Of a stretch of DNA of 64,000 bases, positions 11,143 through 25,314 are shown piece after piece. The notes under the pieces were generated by a model, which was given only the letters and a program-made list of their open reading frames with translations, was not told the origin of the DNA and ran no database searches. How positions within the stretch are numbered: the first letter of the stretch is position 1; each line of letters starts with the position of its first letter. Position numbers and translations under genes: made by a program. This DNA is from Osmia lignaria lignaria (Eukaryota > Arthropoda > Insecta > Hymenoptera > Megachilidae): positions 1,634,001-1,698,000 of the forward strand of contig NW_027478160.1 in the NCBI RefSeq assembly GCF_051020975.1, read 5' to 3'.

Positions 11143-14040
11143 TGATCAGATGCGTAGTTCTCGAGATATATCAAGATATTTAAAAGCTCCGAAGCTGCAC
11201 CAACATAATAGAGGTACAGAAACACCGTGGCCCCTTTCTTTGAGATAACTCTGCACTATTGCGAGCTGCAAATGCCACTTCCAGCTTAGCTGTGCAGAAG
11301 AAGAACAACAAGAATAAGAAATATTTCGAAATATGTCCGTCAGGCCCCTTCCCTTGAGATAAATCTGCAAATATCTCGGAAACGAAGCGAGCTATGGCAA
11401 AATGTTAAGAGACCTTTTTTGTAGAGAATTATGCTTCCTACTTTTTATGTTCTATGATATTTTTTGATCAGACGCGTAGTTCTCGAGATATATCAAGATA
11501 TTTAAAAGTTCCGAAGCCGCACCAACATAATAGAGATACAGAAACACCGTGGCCCCTTTCTTTGAGATATCTCTGCACTATTGCGAGCTGGAAATGCCAC
11601 TTCCAGCTTAGCTGTGCAGAAGAAGAACAACAAGAAGAAGAAATATCTCGAAATATGTCCGTCAGGCCCCTTCCCTTGAGATAAATCTGCAAATATCTCG
11701 GAAACGAAGAGAGCTATGGCAAAATGTTAAGCGACCTTTTTTGTAGAGAATTAAGTTTCCTACTTTTTATGTTCTATGATATTTTTTGATCAGATGCGTA
11801 GTTCTCGAGATATATCAAGATATTTAAAAGTTCCGAAGCCGCACCAACATAATAGAGATACAGAAACACCGTGGCCCCTTTCTTTGAGATAACTCTGCAC
11901 TATTGCGAGCTGTAAATGCCACTTCCAGCTTAGCTGTGCAGAAGAAGAACAACAAGAAGAAGAAATATCTCGAAATATGTCCGTCAGGCCCCTTCCCTTG
12001 AGATATATCTGCAAATATCTCGGAAACGAAGCTAGCTATGGCAAAATGTTAAGAGACGTTTTTTGTAGAGAATTATGTTTCCTACTTTTTATGTTCTATG
12101 ATATCTTTTGATCAGACGCGTAGTTCTCGAGATATATCAAGATATTTAAAAGTTCCGAAGCCGCACCAACATAATAGAGATACAGAAACACCGTGGCCCC
12201 TTTCTTTGAGATAACTCTGCACTATTGCGAGCTGGAAATGCCACTTCCAGTTTAGCTGTGCAGAAGAAGAACAACAAGAAGAAGAAATATCTCGAAATAT
12301 GTCCGTTAGGCCCCTTCCCTTGAGATAAATCTGCAAATATCTCGGAAACGAAGCGAGCTATGGCAAAATGTTAAGAGACCTTTTTTGTAGAGAATTAAGT
12401 TTCCTACTTTTTATGTTCTATGATATTTTTTGATCAGAAGCGTAGTTTTCGAGATATATCGAGATATTTAAAAGTTCCGAAGCCGCACCAACATAATAAA
12501 GATACAGAAACACCGTGGCCCCTTTCTTTGATATAACTCTGCACTAGTGCGAGCCGCAAATGCCACTTCCAGCTTAGCTGTGCAGAAGAAGAACAACAAG
12601 AAGAAGAAATATCTCGAAATATGTCCGTCAGGCCCCTTCCCTTGAGATACATATGCAAATATCTCGGAAACGAAGCGAGGTATGGCAAAATGTTAAGAGA
12701 CCTTTTTTGTAGAGAATTAAGTTTCCTACTTTTTATGTTCTATGATATTTTTTGATCAGATGCGTAGTTCTCGAGATATATCAAGATATTTAAAAGTTCC
12801 GAAGCCGCACCAACATAATAGGGATACAGAAACACCGTGGCCCCTTTCTTTGAGATAACTCTGCACTAGTGCGAGCCGCAAATGCCACTTCCAGCTTAGC
12901 TGTGCAGAAGAAGAACAACAAGAAGAAGAAATATCTCGAAATATGTCCGTCAGGCCACTTCCCTTGAGATAAATCTGCAAATATCTCGGAAACGAAGCGA
13001 GCTATGGCAAAATGTTAAGAGACCTTTTTTGTAGAGAATTAAGTTTCCTACTTTTTATGTTCTATGATATTTTTTGATCAGATGCGTAGTTCTCGAGATA
13101 TATCAAGATATTTAAAAGTTCCGAAGCCGCACCAACATAATAGAGATACAGAAACACCGTGGCCCCTTTCTTTGAGATAACTCTGCACTATTGCGAGCTG
13201 GAAATGCAACTTCCAGTTTAGCTGTGCAGAAAAGGAACAACAAGAAGAAGAAATATCTCGAAATATGTCCGTTAGGCCCCTTCCCTTGAGATAAATCTGC
13301 AAATATCTCGGAAACGAAGCGAGGTATGGCAAAATGTTAAGAGACCTTTTTTGTAGAGAATTAAGTTTCCTACTTTTTATGTTCTATGATATTTTTTGAT
13401 CAGAAGCGTAGTTTTCGAGATATATCGAGATATTTAAAAGTTCCGAAGCCGCACCAACATAATAAAGATACAGAAACACCGTGGCCCCTTTCTTTGAGAT
13501 AACTCTGCACTAGTGCGAGCCGCAAATGCCACTTCCAGCTTAGCTGTGCAGAAGAAGAACAACAAGAAGAAGAAATATCTCGAAATATGTCCGTCAGGCC
13601 AGTTCCTTTGAGCTGAATCTGCAAATATCTCGGAAACGAAGCGAGCTATGGCAAAATGTTAAGAGACGTTTTTTGTAGAGAATTATGTTTCCTACAATTT
13701 ATGTTCTATGATATTTTTTGATCAGAAGCGTAGTTTTCGAGATATATCGAGATATTTAAAAGTTCCGAAGCCGCACCAACATAATAGGGATACAGAAACA
13801 CCGTGGCCCCTTTCTTTGAGATAACTCTGCACTAGTGCGAGCCGCAAATGCCACTTCCAGCTTAGCTGTGCAGAAGAAGAACAACAAGAAGAAGAAATAT
13901 CTCGAAATATGTCCGTCAGGCCACTTCCCTTGAGATAAATCTGCAAATACCTCGGAAACGAAGCGAGCTATGGCAAAATGTTAAGAGACGTTTTTTGTAG
14001 AGAATTATATTTCCTACAATTTATGTTCTATGATATTTTT

Positions 14041-14363
14041 TGATCAGAAGCGTAGTTCTCGAGATAGATCAAGATACTTAAAAGTTCCGAAGCCGCACCA
14101 AACATAATAGAGATACAGAAACACCGTGGCCCCTCTCTTTGAGATAACTCTGCACTATTGCGAGCGGCAAATGCCACTTCCAGCTTAGCTGTGCAGAAGA
14201 AGAACAACAAGAAGAAGAAATATCTCGAAATATGTCCGTCAGGCCCCTTCCCTTGAGATAAATATGCAAATATCTCGGAAACGAAGCGAGCTATGGCAAA
14301 ATGTTAAGAGACCTTTTTTGTATAGAATTAAGTTTCCTACTTTTTATGTTCTATGATATTTTT
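14041..14363 (+). repeat. 323-bp monomer, +1 subfamily member 1
   Basis: GCACCAAACATAATAG replaces GCACCAACATAATAG, giving a 323-bp unit. It also carries the linked subfamily markers GAGATAGATCAAG and GATACTTAAAAG and the upstream TTATATTTCC, plus GCGGCAAATG. The insertion shifts the minus-strand open frame. Confidence 0.9.
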
Positions 14364-15329
14364 GGATCAGATGCGTAGTTCTCGAGATATATCAAGATAT
14401 TTAAAAGTTCCGAAGCCGCACCAACATAATAGAGTTACAGAAACACCGTGGCCCCTTTCTTTGAGATAACTCTGCACTATTGCGAGCTGCAAATGCCACT
14501 TCCAGCTTAGCTGCGCAGAGGAAGAACAACAAGAAGAAGAAATATCTCGAAATATGTCCGTCAGGCCCCTTCCCTTGAGATAAATCTGCAAATATCTCGG
14601 AAACGAAGCGAGCTATGGCAAAATGTTAAGAGACCTTTTTTGTAGAGAATTAAGTTTCCTACTTTTTATGTTCTATGATATTTTTCGATCAGAGGCGTAG
14701 TTCTCGAGATATATCAAGATATTTAAAAGTTCCGAAGCCGCACCAACATAATAAAGATACAGAAACACCGTGGCCCCTTTCTTTGATATAACTCTGCACT
14801 AGTGCGAGCCGCAAATGCCACTTCCAGCTTAGCTGTGCAGAAGAAGAACAACAAGAAGAAGAAATATCTCGAAATATGTCCGTCAGGCCCCTTCCCTTGA
14901 GATACATATGCAAATATCTCGGAAACGAAGCGAGGTATGGCAAAATGTTAAGAGACGTTTTTTGTAGAGAATTATGTTTCCTACAATTTATGTTCTATGA
15001 TATTTTTTGATCAGAAGCGTAGTTTTCGAGATATATCGAGATATTTAAAAGTTCCGAAGCCGCACCAACATAATAGGGATACAGAAACACCGTGGCCCCT
15101 TTCTTTGAGATAACTCTGCACTAGTGCGAGCCGCAAATGCCACTTCCAGCTTAGCTGTGCAGAAGAAGAACAACAAGAAGAAGAAATATCTCGAAATATG
15201 TCCGTCAGGCCACTTCCCTTGAGATAAATCTGCAAATATCTCGGAAACGAAGCGAGCTATGGCAAAATGTTAAGAGACGTTTTTTGTAGAGAATTATATT
15301 TCCTACAATTTATGTTCTATGATATTTTT

Positions 15330-15652
15330 TGATCAGAAGCGTAGTTCTCGAGATAGATCAAGATACTTAAAAGTTCCGAAGCCGCACCAAACATAATAGA
15401 GATACAGAAACACCGTGGCCCCTCTCTTTGAGATAACTCTGCACTATTGCGAGCTGCAAATGCCACTTCCAGCTTAGCTGTGCAGAAGAAGAACAACAAG
15501 AAGAAGAAATATCTCGAAATATGTCCGTCAGGCCCCTTCCCTTGAGATAAATCTGCAAATATCTCGGAAACGAAGCGAGCTATGGCAAAATGTTAAGAGA
15601 TCTTTTTTGTAGACAATTAAGTTTCCTACTTTTTATGTTCTATGATATTTTT
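15330..15652 (+). repeat. 323-bp monomer, +1 subfamily member 2
   Basis: It has the same CCAAAC insertion with GAGATAGATCAAG and GATACTTAAAAG. It differs from member 1 by GCGAGCTGC and AAATCTGC, so it sits on a different downstream haplotype. Confidence 0.9.
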
Positions 15653-16618
15653 CGATCAGAGGCGTAGTTCTCAAGATATATCAAGATATTTAAAAGTTCC
15701 GAAGCCGCACCAACATAATAGAGATACAGAAACACCGTGGCCCCTTTCTTTGAGATAACTCTGCACTATTGCGAGCTGGAAATGCAACTTCCAGTTTAGC
15801 TGTGCAGAAAAAGAACAACAAGAAGAAGAAATATCTCGAAATATGTCCGTTAGGCCCCTTCCCTTGAGATAAATCTGCAAATATCTCGGAAACGAAGCGA
15901 GCTATGGCAGAATGTTAAGAGACCTTTTTTGTAGAGAATTAAGTTTCCTACTTTTTATGTTCTATGATATTTTTTGATCAGAAGCGTAGTTTTCGAGATA
16001 TATCGAGATATTTAAAAGTTCCGAAGCCGCACCAACATAATAAAGATACAGAAACACCGTGGCCCCTTTCTTTGAGATAACTCTGCACTAGTGCGAGCCG
16101 CAAATGCCACTTCCAGCTTAGCTGTGCAGAAGAAGAACAACAAGAAGAAGAAATATCTCGAAATATGTCCGTCAGGCCAGTTCCTTTGAGCTGAATCTGC
16201 AAATATCTCGGAAACGAAGCGAGCTATGGCAAAATGTTGAGAGACGTTTTTTGTAGAGAATTATGTTTCCTACAATTTATGTTCTATGATATTTTTTGAT
16301 CAGAAGCGTAGTTTTCGAGATATATCGAGATATTTAAAAGTTCCGAAGCCGCACCAACATAATAGGGATACAGAAACACCGTGGCCCCTTTCTTTGAGAT
16401 AACTCTGCACTAGTGCGAGCCGCAAATGCCACTTCCAGCTTAGCTGTGCAGAAGAAGAACAACAAGAAGAAGAAATATCTCGAAATATGTCCGTCAGGCC
16501 ACTTCCCTTGAGATAAATCTGCAAATACCTCGGAAACGAAGCGAGCTATGGCAAAATGTTAAGAGACGTTTTTTGTAGAGAATTATATTTCCTACAATTT
16601 ATGTTCTATGATATTTTT

Positions 16619-16941
16619 TGATCAGAAGCGTAGTTCTCGAGATAGATCAAGATACTTAAAAGTTCCGAAGCCGCACCAAACATAATAGAGACACAGAAAC
16701 ACCGTGGCCCCTCTCTTTGAGATAACTCTGCACTATTGCGAGCGGCAAATGCCACTTCCAGCTTAGCTGTGCAGAAGAAGAACAACAAGAAGAAGAAATA
16801 TCTCGAAATATGTCCGTCAGGCCCCTTCCCTTGAGATAAATATGCAAATATCTCGGAAACGAAGCGAGCTATGGCAAAATGTTAAGAGACCTTTTTTGTA
16901 TAGAATTAAGTTTCCTACTTTCTATGTTCTATGATATTTTT
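16619..16941 (+). repeat. 323-bp monomer, +1 subfamily member 3
   Basis: It has the same CCAAAC insertion and GATAGATC. It shares GCGGCAAATG and AAATATGC with member 1, its 8-monomer partner, and has a private GAGACACAG. Confidence 0.9.
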
Positions 16942-18229
16942 GGATCAGATGCGTAGTTCTCGAGATATATCAAGATATTTAAAAGTTCCGAAGCCGCACC
17001 AACATAATAGAGTTACAGAAACACCGTGGCCCCTTTCTTTGAGATAACTCTGCACTATTGCGAGCTGCAAATGCCACTTCCAGCTTAGCTGCGCAGAGGA
17101 AGAACAACAAGAAGAAGAAATATCTCGAAATATGTCCGTCAGGCCAGTTCCTTTGAGCTGTATCTGCAAATATGTCGGAAACGAAGCGAGCTATGGCAAA
17201 ATGTTAAGAGACGTTTTTTGTAGAGAATTATGTTTCCTGCTTTTTATGTCCTATGATATTTTTTGATCAGAAGCGTAGTTTTCGAGATATATCGAGATAT
17301 TTAAAAGTTCCGAAGCCGCACCAACATAATAAAGATACAGAAACACCGTGGCCCCTTTCTTTGAGATAACTGTGCACTAGTGCGAGCCGCAAATGCCACT
17401 TCCAGCTTAGCTGTGCAGAAGAAGAACAACAAGAAGAAGAAATATCTCGAAATATGTCCGTCAGGCCCCTTCCCTTGAGATATATCTGCAAATATCTCGG
17501 AAACGAAGCGAGCTATGGCAAAATGTTAAGAGACCGTTTTTGTAGAGAATTAAGTTTCCTACTTTTTATGTTCTATGATATTTTTTGATCAGACGCGTAG
17601 TTCTCGAGATATATCAAGATATTTAAAAGTTCCGAAGCCGCACCAACATAATAGAGATACAGAAACACCGTGGCCCCTTTCTTTGAGATAACTCTGCACT
17701 AGTGCGAGCCGCAAATGCCACTTCCAGCTTAGCTGTGCAGAAGAAGAACAACAAGAAGAAGAAATATCTCGAAATATGTCCCTCAGGCCCCTTCCCTTGA
17801 GATAAATATGCAAATATCTCGGAAACGAAGCGAGGTATGGCAAAATGTTAAGAGACCTTTTTTGTAGAGAATTAAGTTTCCTACTTTTTAGGTTCTATGA
17901 TATTTTTTGATCAGATGCGTAGTTCTCGAGATATATCAAGATATTTAAAAGTTCCGAAGCCGCACCAACATAATAGGGATACAGAAACACCGTGGCCCCT
18001 TTCTTTGAGATAACTCTGCACTAGTGCGAGCCGCAAATGCCACTTCCAGCTTAGCTGTGCAGAAGAAGAACAACAAGAAGAAGAAATATCTCGAAATATG
18101 TCCGTCAGGCCACTTCCCTTGAGATATATCTGCAAATATCTCGGAAACGAAGCGAGCTATGGCAAAATGTTAAGAGACGTTTTTTGTAGAGAATTATATT
18201 TCCTACAATTTATGTTCTATGATATTTTT

Positions 18230-18552
18230 TGATCAGAAGCGTAGTTCTCGAGATAGATCAAGATACTTAAAAGTTCCGAAGCCGCACCAAACATAATAGA
18301 GATACAGAAACACCGTGGCCCCTCTCTTTGAGATAACTCTGCACTATTGCGAGCTGCAAATGCCACTTCCAGCTTAGCTGTGCAGAAGAAGAACAACAAG
18401 AAGAAGAAATATCTCGAAATATGTCCGTCAGGCCCCTTCCCTTGAGATAAATATGCAAATATCTCGGAAACGAAGCGGGCTATGGCAAAATGTTAAGAGA
18501 CCTTTTTTGTATAGAATTAAGTTTCCTACTTTTAATGTTCTATGATATTTTT
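18230..18552 (+). repeat. 323-bp monomer, +1 subfamily member 4
   Basis: It has the same CCAAAC insertion and GATAGATC, with GCGAGCTGC, AAATATGC and a private GAAGCGGGC near the end. Confidence 0.9.
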
Positions 18553-18679
18553 TGATCAGATGCGTAGTTCTCGAGATATATCAAGATATTTAAAAGTTCC
18601 GAAGCCGCACCAACATAATAGAGATACAGAAACACCGTGGCCCCTTTCTTTGAGATAACTCTGCACTATTGCGAGCTGC

Positions 18680-21600
18680 AAATGCCACTTCCAGCTTAGC
18701 TGCGCAGAGGAAGAACAACAAGAAGAAGAAATATCTCGAAATATGTCCGTCAGGCCAGTTCCTTTGAGCTGTATCTGCAAATATGTCGGAAACGAAGCGA
18801 GCTATGGCAAAATGTTAAGAGACGTTTTTTGTAGAGAATTATGTTTCCTACAATTTATGTTCTATGATATTTTTTGATCAGAAGCGTAGTTTTCGAGAAA
18901 TATCGAGATATTTAAAAGTTCCGAAGACGCACCAACATAATAGAGATACAGAAACACCGTGGCCCCTTTCTTTGAGATAACTGTGCACTAGTGCGAGCCG
19001 CAAATGCCACTTCCAGCTTAGCTGTGCAGAAGAAGAACAACAAGAAGAAGAAATATCTCGAAATATGTCCGTCAGGCCCCTTCCCTTGAGATATATCTGC
19101 AAATATCTCGGAAACGAAGCGAGCTATGGCAAAATGTTAAGAGACCGTTCTTGTAGAGAATTAAGTTTCCTACTTTTTATGTTCTATGATATTTTTTGAT
19201 CAGACGCGTAGTTCTCGAGATATATCAAGATATTTAAAAGTTCCGAAGCCGCACCAACATAATAGAGATACAGAAACACCGTGGCCCCTTTCTTTGAGAT
19301 AACTCTGCACTATTGCGAGCTGGAAATGCCACTTCCAGTTTAGCTGTGCAGAAGAAGAACAACAAGAAGAAGAAATATCTCGAAATATGTCCGTTAGGCC
19401 CCTTCCCTTGAGATAAATCTGCAAATATCTCGGAAACGAAGCGAGCTATGGCAAAATGTTAAGAGACCTTTTTTGTAGAGAATTAAGTTTCCTACTTTTT
19501 ATGTTGTATGATATTTTTTGATCAGAAGCGTAGTTTTCGAGATATATCGAGATATTTAAAAGTTCCGAAGCGGCACCAACATAATAAAGATACAGAAACA
19601 CCGTGGCCCCTTTCTTTGAGATAACTCTGCACTAGTGCGAGCCGCAAATGCCACTTCCAGCTTAGCTGTGCAGAAGAAGAACAACAAGAAGAAGAAATAT
19701 CTCGAAATATGTCCGTCAGGCCCCTTCCCTTGAGATAAATATGCAAATATCTCGGAAACGAAGCGAGGTATGGCAAAATGTTAAGAGACCTTTTTTGTAG
19801 AGAATTAAGTTTCCTACTTTTTATGTTCTATTATATTTTTTGATCAGATGCGTAGTTCTCGAGATATATCAAGATATTTAAAAGTTCCGAAGCCGCACCA
19901 ACATAATAGGGATACAGAAACACCGTGGCCCCTTTCTTTGAGATAACTCTGCACTAGTGCGAGCCGCAAATGCCACTTCCAGCTTAGCTGTGCAGAAGAA
20001 GAACAACAAGAAGAAGAAATATCTCGAAATATGTCCGTCAGGCCACTTCCCTTGAGATAAATCTGCAAATATCTCGGAAACGAAGCGAGCTATGGCAAAA
20101 TGTTAAGAGACCTTTTTTGTAGAGAATTAAGTTTCCTACTTTTTATGTTCTATGATATTTTTTGATCAGAAGCGTAGTTTTCGAGATATATCGAGATATT
20201 TAAAAGTTCCGAAGCCGCACCAACATAATAAAGATACAGAAACACCGTGGCCCCTTTCTCTGAGATAACTCTGCACTAGTGCGAGCCGCAAATGCCACTT
20301 CCAGCTTAGCTGTGCAGAAGAAGAACAACAAGAAGAAGAAATATCTCGAAATATGTCCGTCAGGCCCCTTCCCTTGAGATAAATATGCAAATATCTCGGA
20401 AACGAAGCGAGCTATGGCAAAATGTTAAGAGACCTTTTTTGTAGAGAATTAAGTTTCCTACTTTTTATGTTCTATGATATTTTTTGATCAGATGCGTTGT
20501 TCTCGAGATATATCAAGATATTTAAAAGTTCCGAAGCCGCACCAACATAATAGAGATACAGAAACACCGTGGCCCCTTTCTTTGAGATAACTCTGCACTA
20601 TTGCGAGCGGCAAATGCCACTTCCAGCTTAGCTGCGCAGAGGAAGAACAACAAGAAGAAGAAATATCTCGAAATATGTCCGTCAGGCCAGTTCCTTTGAG
20701 CTGTATCTGCAAATATCTCGGAAACGAAGCGAGCTATGGCAAAATGTTAAGAGAAGTTTTTTGTAGAGAATTATGTTTCCTACAATTTATGTTCTATGAT
20801 ATTTTTTGATCAGAAGCGTAGTTTTCGAGATATATCGAGATATTTAAAAGTTCCGAAGACGCACCAACATAATAGAGATACAGAAACACCGTGGCCCCTT
20901 TCTTTGAGATAACTCTGCACTATTGCGAGCTGGAAATGCCACTTCCAGTTTAGCTGTGCAGAAGAAGAACAACAAGAAGAAGAAATATCTCGAAATATGT
21001 CCGTTAGGCCCCTTCCCTTGAGATAAATCTGCAAATATCTCGGAAACGAAGCGAGCTATGGCAAAATGTTAAGAGACCTTTTTTGTAGAGAATTAAGTTT
21101 CCTACTTTTTATGTTCTATGATATTTTCTGATCAGAAGCGTAGTTTTCGAGATATATCGAGATATTTAAAAGTTCCGAAGCCGCACCAACATAATAAAGA
21201 TACAGAAACACCGTGGCCCCTTTCTTTGAGATAACTCTGCACTATTGCGAGCTGCAAATGCCACTTCCAGCTTAGCTGCGCAGAGGAAGAACAACAAGAA
21301 GAAGAAATATCTCGAAATATGTCCGTCAGGCCAGTTCCTTTGAGCTGTATCTGCAAATATGTCGGAAACGAAGCGAGCTATGGCAAAATGTTAAGAGACG
21401 TTTTTTGTAGAGAATTATGTTTCCTACAATTTATGTTCTATGATATTTTTTGATCAGAAGCGTAGTTTTCGAGAAATATCGAGATATTTAAAAGTTCCGA
21501 AGACGCACCAACATAATAGAGATACAGAAACACCGTGGCCCCTTTCTTTGAGATAACTGTGCACTAGTGCGAGCCGCAAATGCCACTTCCAGCTTAGCTG

Positions 21601-24600
21601 TGCAGAAGAAGAACAACAAGAAGAAGAAATATCTCGAAATATGTCCGTCAGGCCCCTTCCCTTGAGATATATCTGCAAATATCTCGGAAACGAAGCGAGC
21701 TATGGCAAAATGTTAAGAGACCGTTCTTGTAGAGAATTAAGTTTCCTACTTTTTATGTTCTATGATATTTTTTGATCAGACGCGTAGTTCTCGAGATATA
21801 TCAAGATATTTAAAAGTTCCGAAGCCGCACCAACATAATAGAGATACAGAAACACCGTGGCCCCTTTCTTTGAGATAACTCTGCACTATTGCGAGCTGGA
21901 AATGCCACTTCCAGTTTAGCTGTGCAGAAGAAGAACAACAAGAAGAAGAAATATCTCGAAATATGTGCGTTAGGCCCCTTCCCTTGAGATAAATCTGCAA
22001 ATATCTCGGAAACGAAGCGAGCTATGGCAAAATGTTAAGAGACCTTTTTTGTAGAGAATTAAGTTTCCTACTTTTTATGTTGTATGATATTTTTTGATCA
22101 GAAGCGTAGTTTTCGAGATATATCGAGATATTTAAAAGTTCCGAAGCGGCACCAACATAATAAAGATACAGAAACACCGTGGCCCCTTTCTTTGAGATAA
22201 CTCTGCACTAGTGCGAGCCGCAAATGCCACTTCCAGCTTAGCTGTGCAGAAGAAGAACAACAAGAAGAAGAAATATCTCGAAATATGTCCGTCAGGCCCC
22301 TTCCCTTGAGATAAATATGCAAATATCTCGGAAACGAAGCGAGGTATGGCAAAATGTTAAGAGACCTTTTTTGTAGAGAATTAAGTTTCCTACTTTTTAT
22401 GTTCTATTATATTTTTTGATCAGATGCGTAGTTCTCGAGATATATCAAGATATTTAAAAGTTCCGAAGCCGCACCAACATAATAGGGATACAGAAACACC
22501 GTGGCCCCTTTCTTTGAGATAACTCTGCACTAGTGCGAGCCGCAAATGCCACTTCCAGCTTAGCTGTGCAGAAGAAGAACAACAAGAAGAAGAAATATCT
22601 CGAAATATGTCCGTCAGGCCACTTCCCTTGAGATAAATCTGCAAATATCTCGGAAACGAAGCGAGCTATGGCAAAATGTTAAGAGACCTTTTTTGTAGAG
22701 AATTAAGTTTCCTACTTTTTATGTTCTATGATATTTTTTGATCAGAAGCGTAGTTTTCGAGATATATCGAGATATTTAAAAGTTCCGAAGCCGCACCAAC
22801 ATAATAAAGATACAGAAACACCGTGGCCCCTTTCTCTGAGATAACTCTGCACTAGTGCGAGCCGCAAATGCCACTTCCAGCTTAGCTGTGCAGAAGAAGA
22901 ACAACAAGAAGAAGAAATATCTCGAAATATGTCCGTCAGGCCCCTTCCCTTGAGATAAATATGCAAATATCTCGGAAACGAAGCGAGCTATGGCAAAATG
23001 TTAAGAGACCTTTTTTGTAGAGAATTAAGTTTCCTACTTTTTATGTTCTATGATATTTTTTGATCAGATGCGTAGTTCTCGAGATATATCAAGATATTTA
23101 AAAGTTCCGAAGCCGCACCAACATAATAGAGATACAGAAACACCGTGGCCCCTTTCTTTGAGATAACTCTGCACTATTGCGAGCGGCAAATGCCACTTCC
23201 AGCTTAGCTGCGCAGAGGAAGAACAACAAGAAGAAGAAATATCTCGAAATATGTCCGTCAGGCCAGTTCCTTTGAGCTGTATCTGCAAATATCTCGGAAA
23301 CGAAGCGAGCTATGGCAAAATGTTAAGAGAAGTTTTTTGTAGAGAATTATGTTTCCTACAATTTATGTTCTATGATATTTTTTGATCAGAAGCGTAGTTT
23401 TCGAGATATATCGAGATATTTAAAAGTTCCGAAGACGCACCAACATAATAGAGATACAGAAACACCGTGGCCCCTTTCTTTGAGATAACTCTGCACTATT
23501 GCGAGCTGGAAATGCCACTTCCAGTTTAGCTGTGCAGAAGAAGAACAACAAGAAGAAGAAATATCTCGAAATATGTCCGTTAGGCCCCTTCCCTTGAGAT
23601 AAATCTGCAAATATCTCGGAAACGAAGCGAGCTATGGCAAAATGTTAAGAGACCTTTTTTGTAGAGAATTAAGTTTCCTACTTTTTATGTTCTATGATAT
23701 TTTCTGATCAGAAGCGTAGTTTTCGAGATATATCGAGATATTTAAAAGTTCCGAAGCCGCACCAACATAATAAAGATACAGAAACACCGTGGCCCCTTTC
23801 TTTGAGATAACTCTGCACTATTGCGAGCTGCAAATGCCACTTCCAGCTTAGCTGCGCAGAGGAAGAACAACAAGAAGAAGAAATATCTCGAAATATGTCC
23901 GTCAGGCCAGTTCCTTTGAGCTGTATCTGCAAATATGTCGGAAACGAAGCGAGCTATGGCAAAATGTTAAGAGACGTTTTTTGTAGAGAATTATGTTTCC
24001 TACAATTTATGTTCTATGATATTTTTTGATCAGAAGCGTAGTTTTCGAGATATATCGAGATATTTAAAAGTTCCGAAGACGCACCAACATAATAGAGATA
24101 CAGAAACACCGTGGCCCCTTTCTTTGAGATAACTGTGCACTAGTGCGAGCCGCAAATGCCACTTCCAGCTTAGCTGTGCAGAAGAAGAACAACAAGAAGA
24201 AGAAATATCTCGAAATATGTCCGTCAGGCCCCTTCCCTTGAGATATATCTGCAAATATCTCGCAAACGAAGCGAGCTATGGCAAAATCTTAAGAGACCGT
24301 TTTTGTAGAGAATTAAGTTTCCTACTTTTTATGTTCTATGATATTTTTTGATCAGACGCGTAGTTCTCGAGATATATCAAGATATTTAAAAGTTCCGAAG
24401 CCGCACCAACATAATAGAGATACAGAAACACCGTGGCCCCTTTCTTTGAGATAACTCTGCACTATTGCGAGCTGGAAATGCCACTTCCAGTTTAGCTGTG
24501 CAGAAGAAGAACAACAAGAAGAAGAAATATCTCGAAATATGTCCGTTAGGCCCCTTCCCTTGAGATAAATCTGCAAATATCTCGGAAACGAAGCGAGCTA

Positions 24601-24660
24601 TGGCAAAATGTTAAGAGACCTTTTTTGTAGAGAATTAAGTTTCCTACTTTTTATGTTCTA
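18680..24660. repeat. 8-monomer higher-order repeat, 2576 bp, two copies plus a partial third
   Basis: Eight different monomers repeat as a block of 2576 bp (8 x 322). Paired markers all sit 2576 bp apart: GAGAAATATCG (18896, 21472), GACCGTTCTTG (about 19143, 21719), TTGTATGATATT (about 19503, 22079), GAAGCGGCACC (about 19567, 22143), TTCTATTATATT (about 19826, 22402), TTTCTCTGAG (about 20256, 22832), AGAGAAGTTTTTTG (about 20751, 23327) and TATTTTCTGATC (about 21123, 23699). A partial third copy follows (GAAGACGCACC near 24.08 kb, then the AGTTTAGC unit at 24349). The block begins inside the monomer at 18553, not at a unit boundary. Differences between copies are few, so amplification looks recent. 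Confidence 0.88.
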
Positions 24661-25314
24661 TGATATTTTCTGATCAGAAGCGTAGTTTTCGAGATATATC
24701 GAGATATTTAAAAGTTCCGAAGCCGCACCAACATAATAAAGATACAGAAACACCGTGGCCCCTTTCTTTGAGATAACTCTGCACTAGTGCGAGCCGCAAA
24801 TGCCACTTCCAGCTTAGCTGTGCAGAAGAAGAACAACAAGAAGAAGAAATATCTCGAAATATGTCCGTCAGGCCCCTTCCCTTGAGATAAATATGCAAAT
24901 ATCTCGGAAACGAAGCGAGCTATGGCAAAATGTTAAGAGACCTTTTTTGTAGAGAATTAAGTTTCCTACTTTTTATGTTCTATGATATTTTTTGATCAGA
25001 TGCGTAGTTCTCGAGATATATCAAGATATTTAAAAGTTCCGAAGCCGCACCAACATAATAGGGATACAGAAACACCGTGGCCCCTTTCTTTGAGATAACT
25101 CTGCACTAGTGCGAGCCGCAAATGTCACTTCCAGCTTAGCTGTGCAGAAGAAGAACAACAAGAAGAAGAAATATCTCGAAATATGTCCGTCAGGCCACTT
25201 CCCTTGAGATAAATCTGCAAATATCTCGGAAACGAAGCGAGCTATGGCAAAATGTTAAGAGACGTTTTTTGTAGAGAATTATATTTCCTACAATTTATGT
25301 CCTATGATATTTTT

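Larger units (their letters stand above)
13100..17140. repeat. 8-monomer-spaced duplication (2578 bp) in the 12-18 kb zone
   Basis: About 13.10-14.56 kb matches 15.68-17.14 kb in order, at an offset of 2578 bp (8 x 322 plus two +1 insertions). Shared markers are GAAATGCAACTTCC with GCAGAAAA, the GGCCAGTTCC unit, GGGATACAG with GGCCACTTCC, the +1 unit with GCGGCAAATG and TGTATAGAATT, and TTTGGATCAG with GAGTTACAG. Similarity ends where GTCAGGCCCC (14.56 kb) meets GGCCAGTTCC (17.14 kb). A 4-monomer relationship (1289 bp) links 13.72-14.27 to 15.01-15.56 kb, and the unit at 12431 is repeated at 14686 (GATATAACTC, GATACATATGC, GAGGTATGG). Confidence 0.75.

Noticed and set aside
12481..12520. Polyadenylation signal AATAAA in some units (for example CATAATAAAGATAC)
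   Set aside because: It arises from a single G-to-A change in ATAATAGAG within the satellite, and there is no gene upstream.
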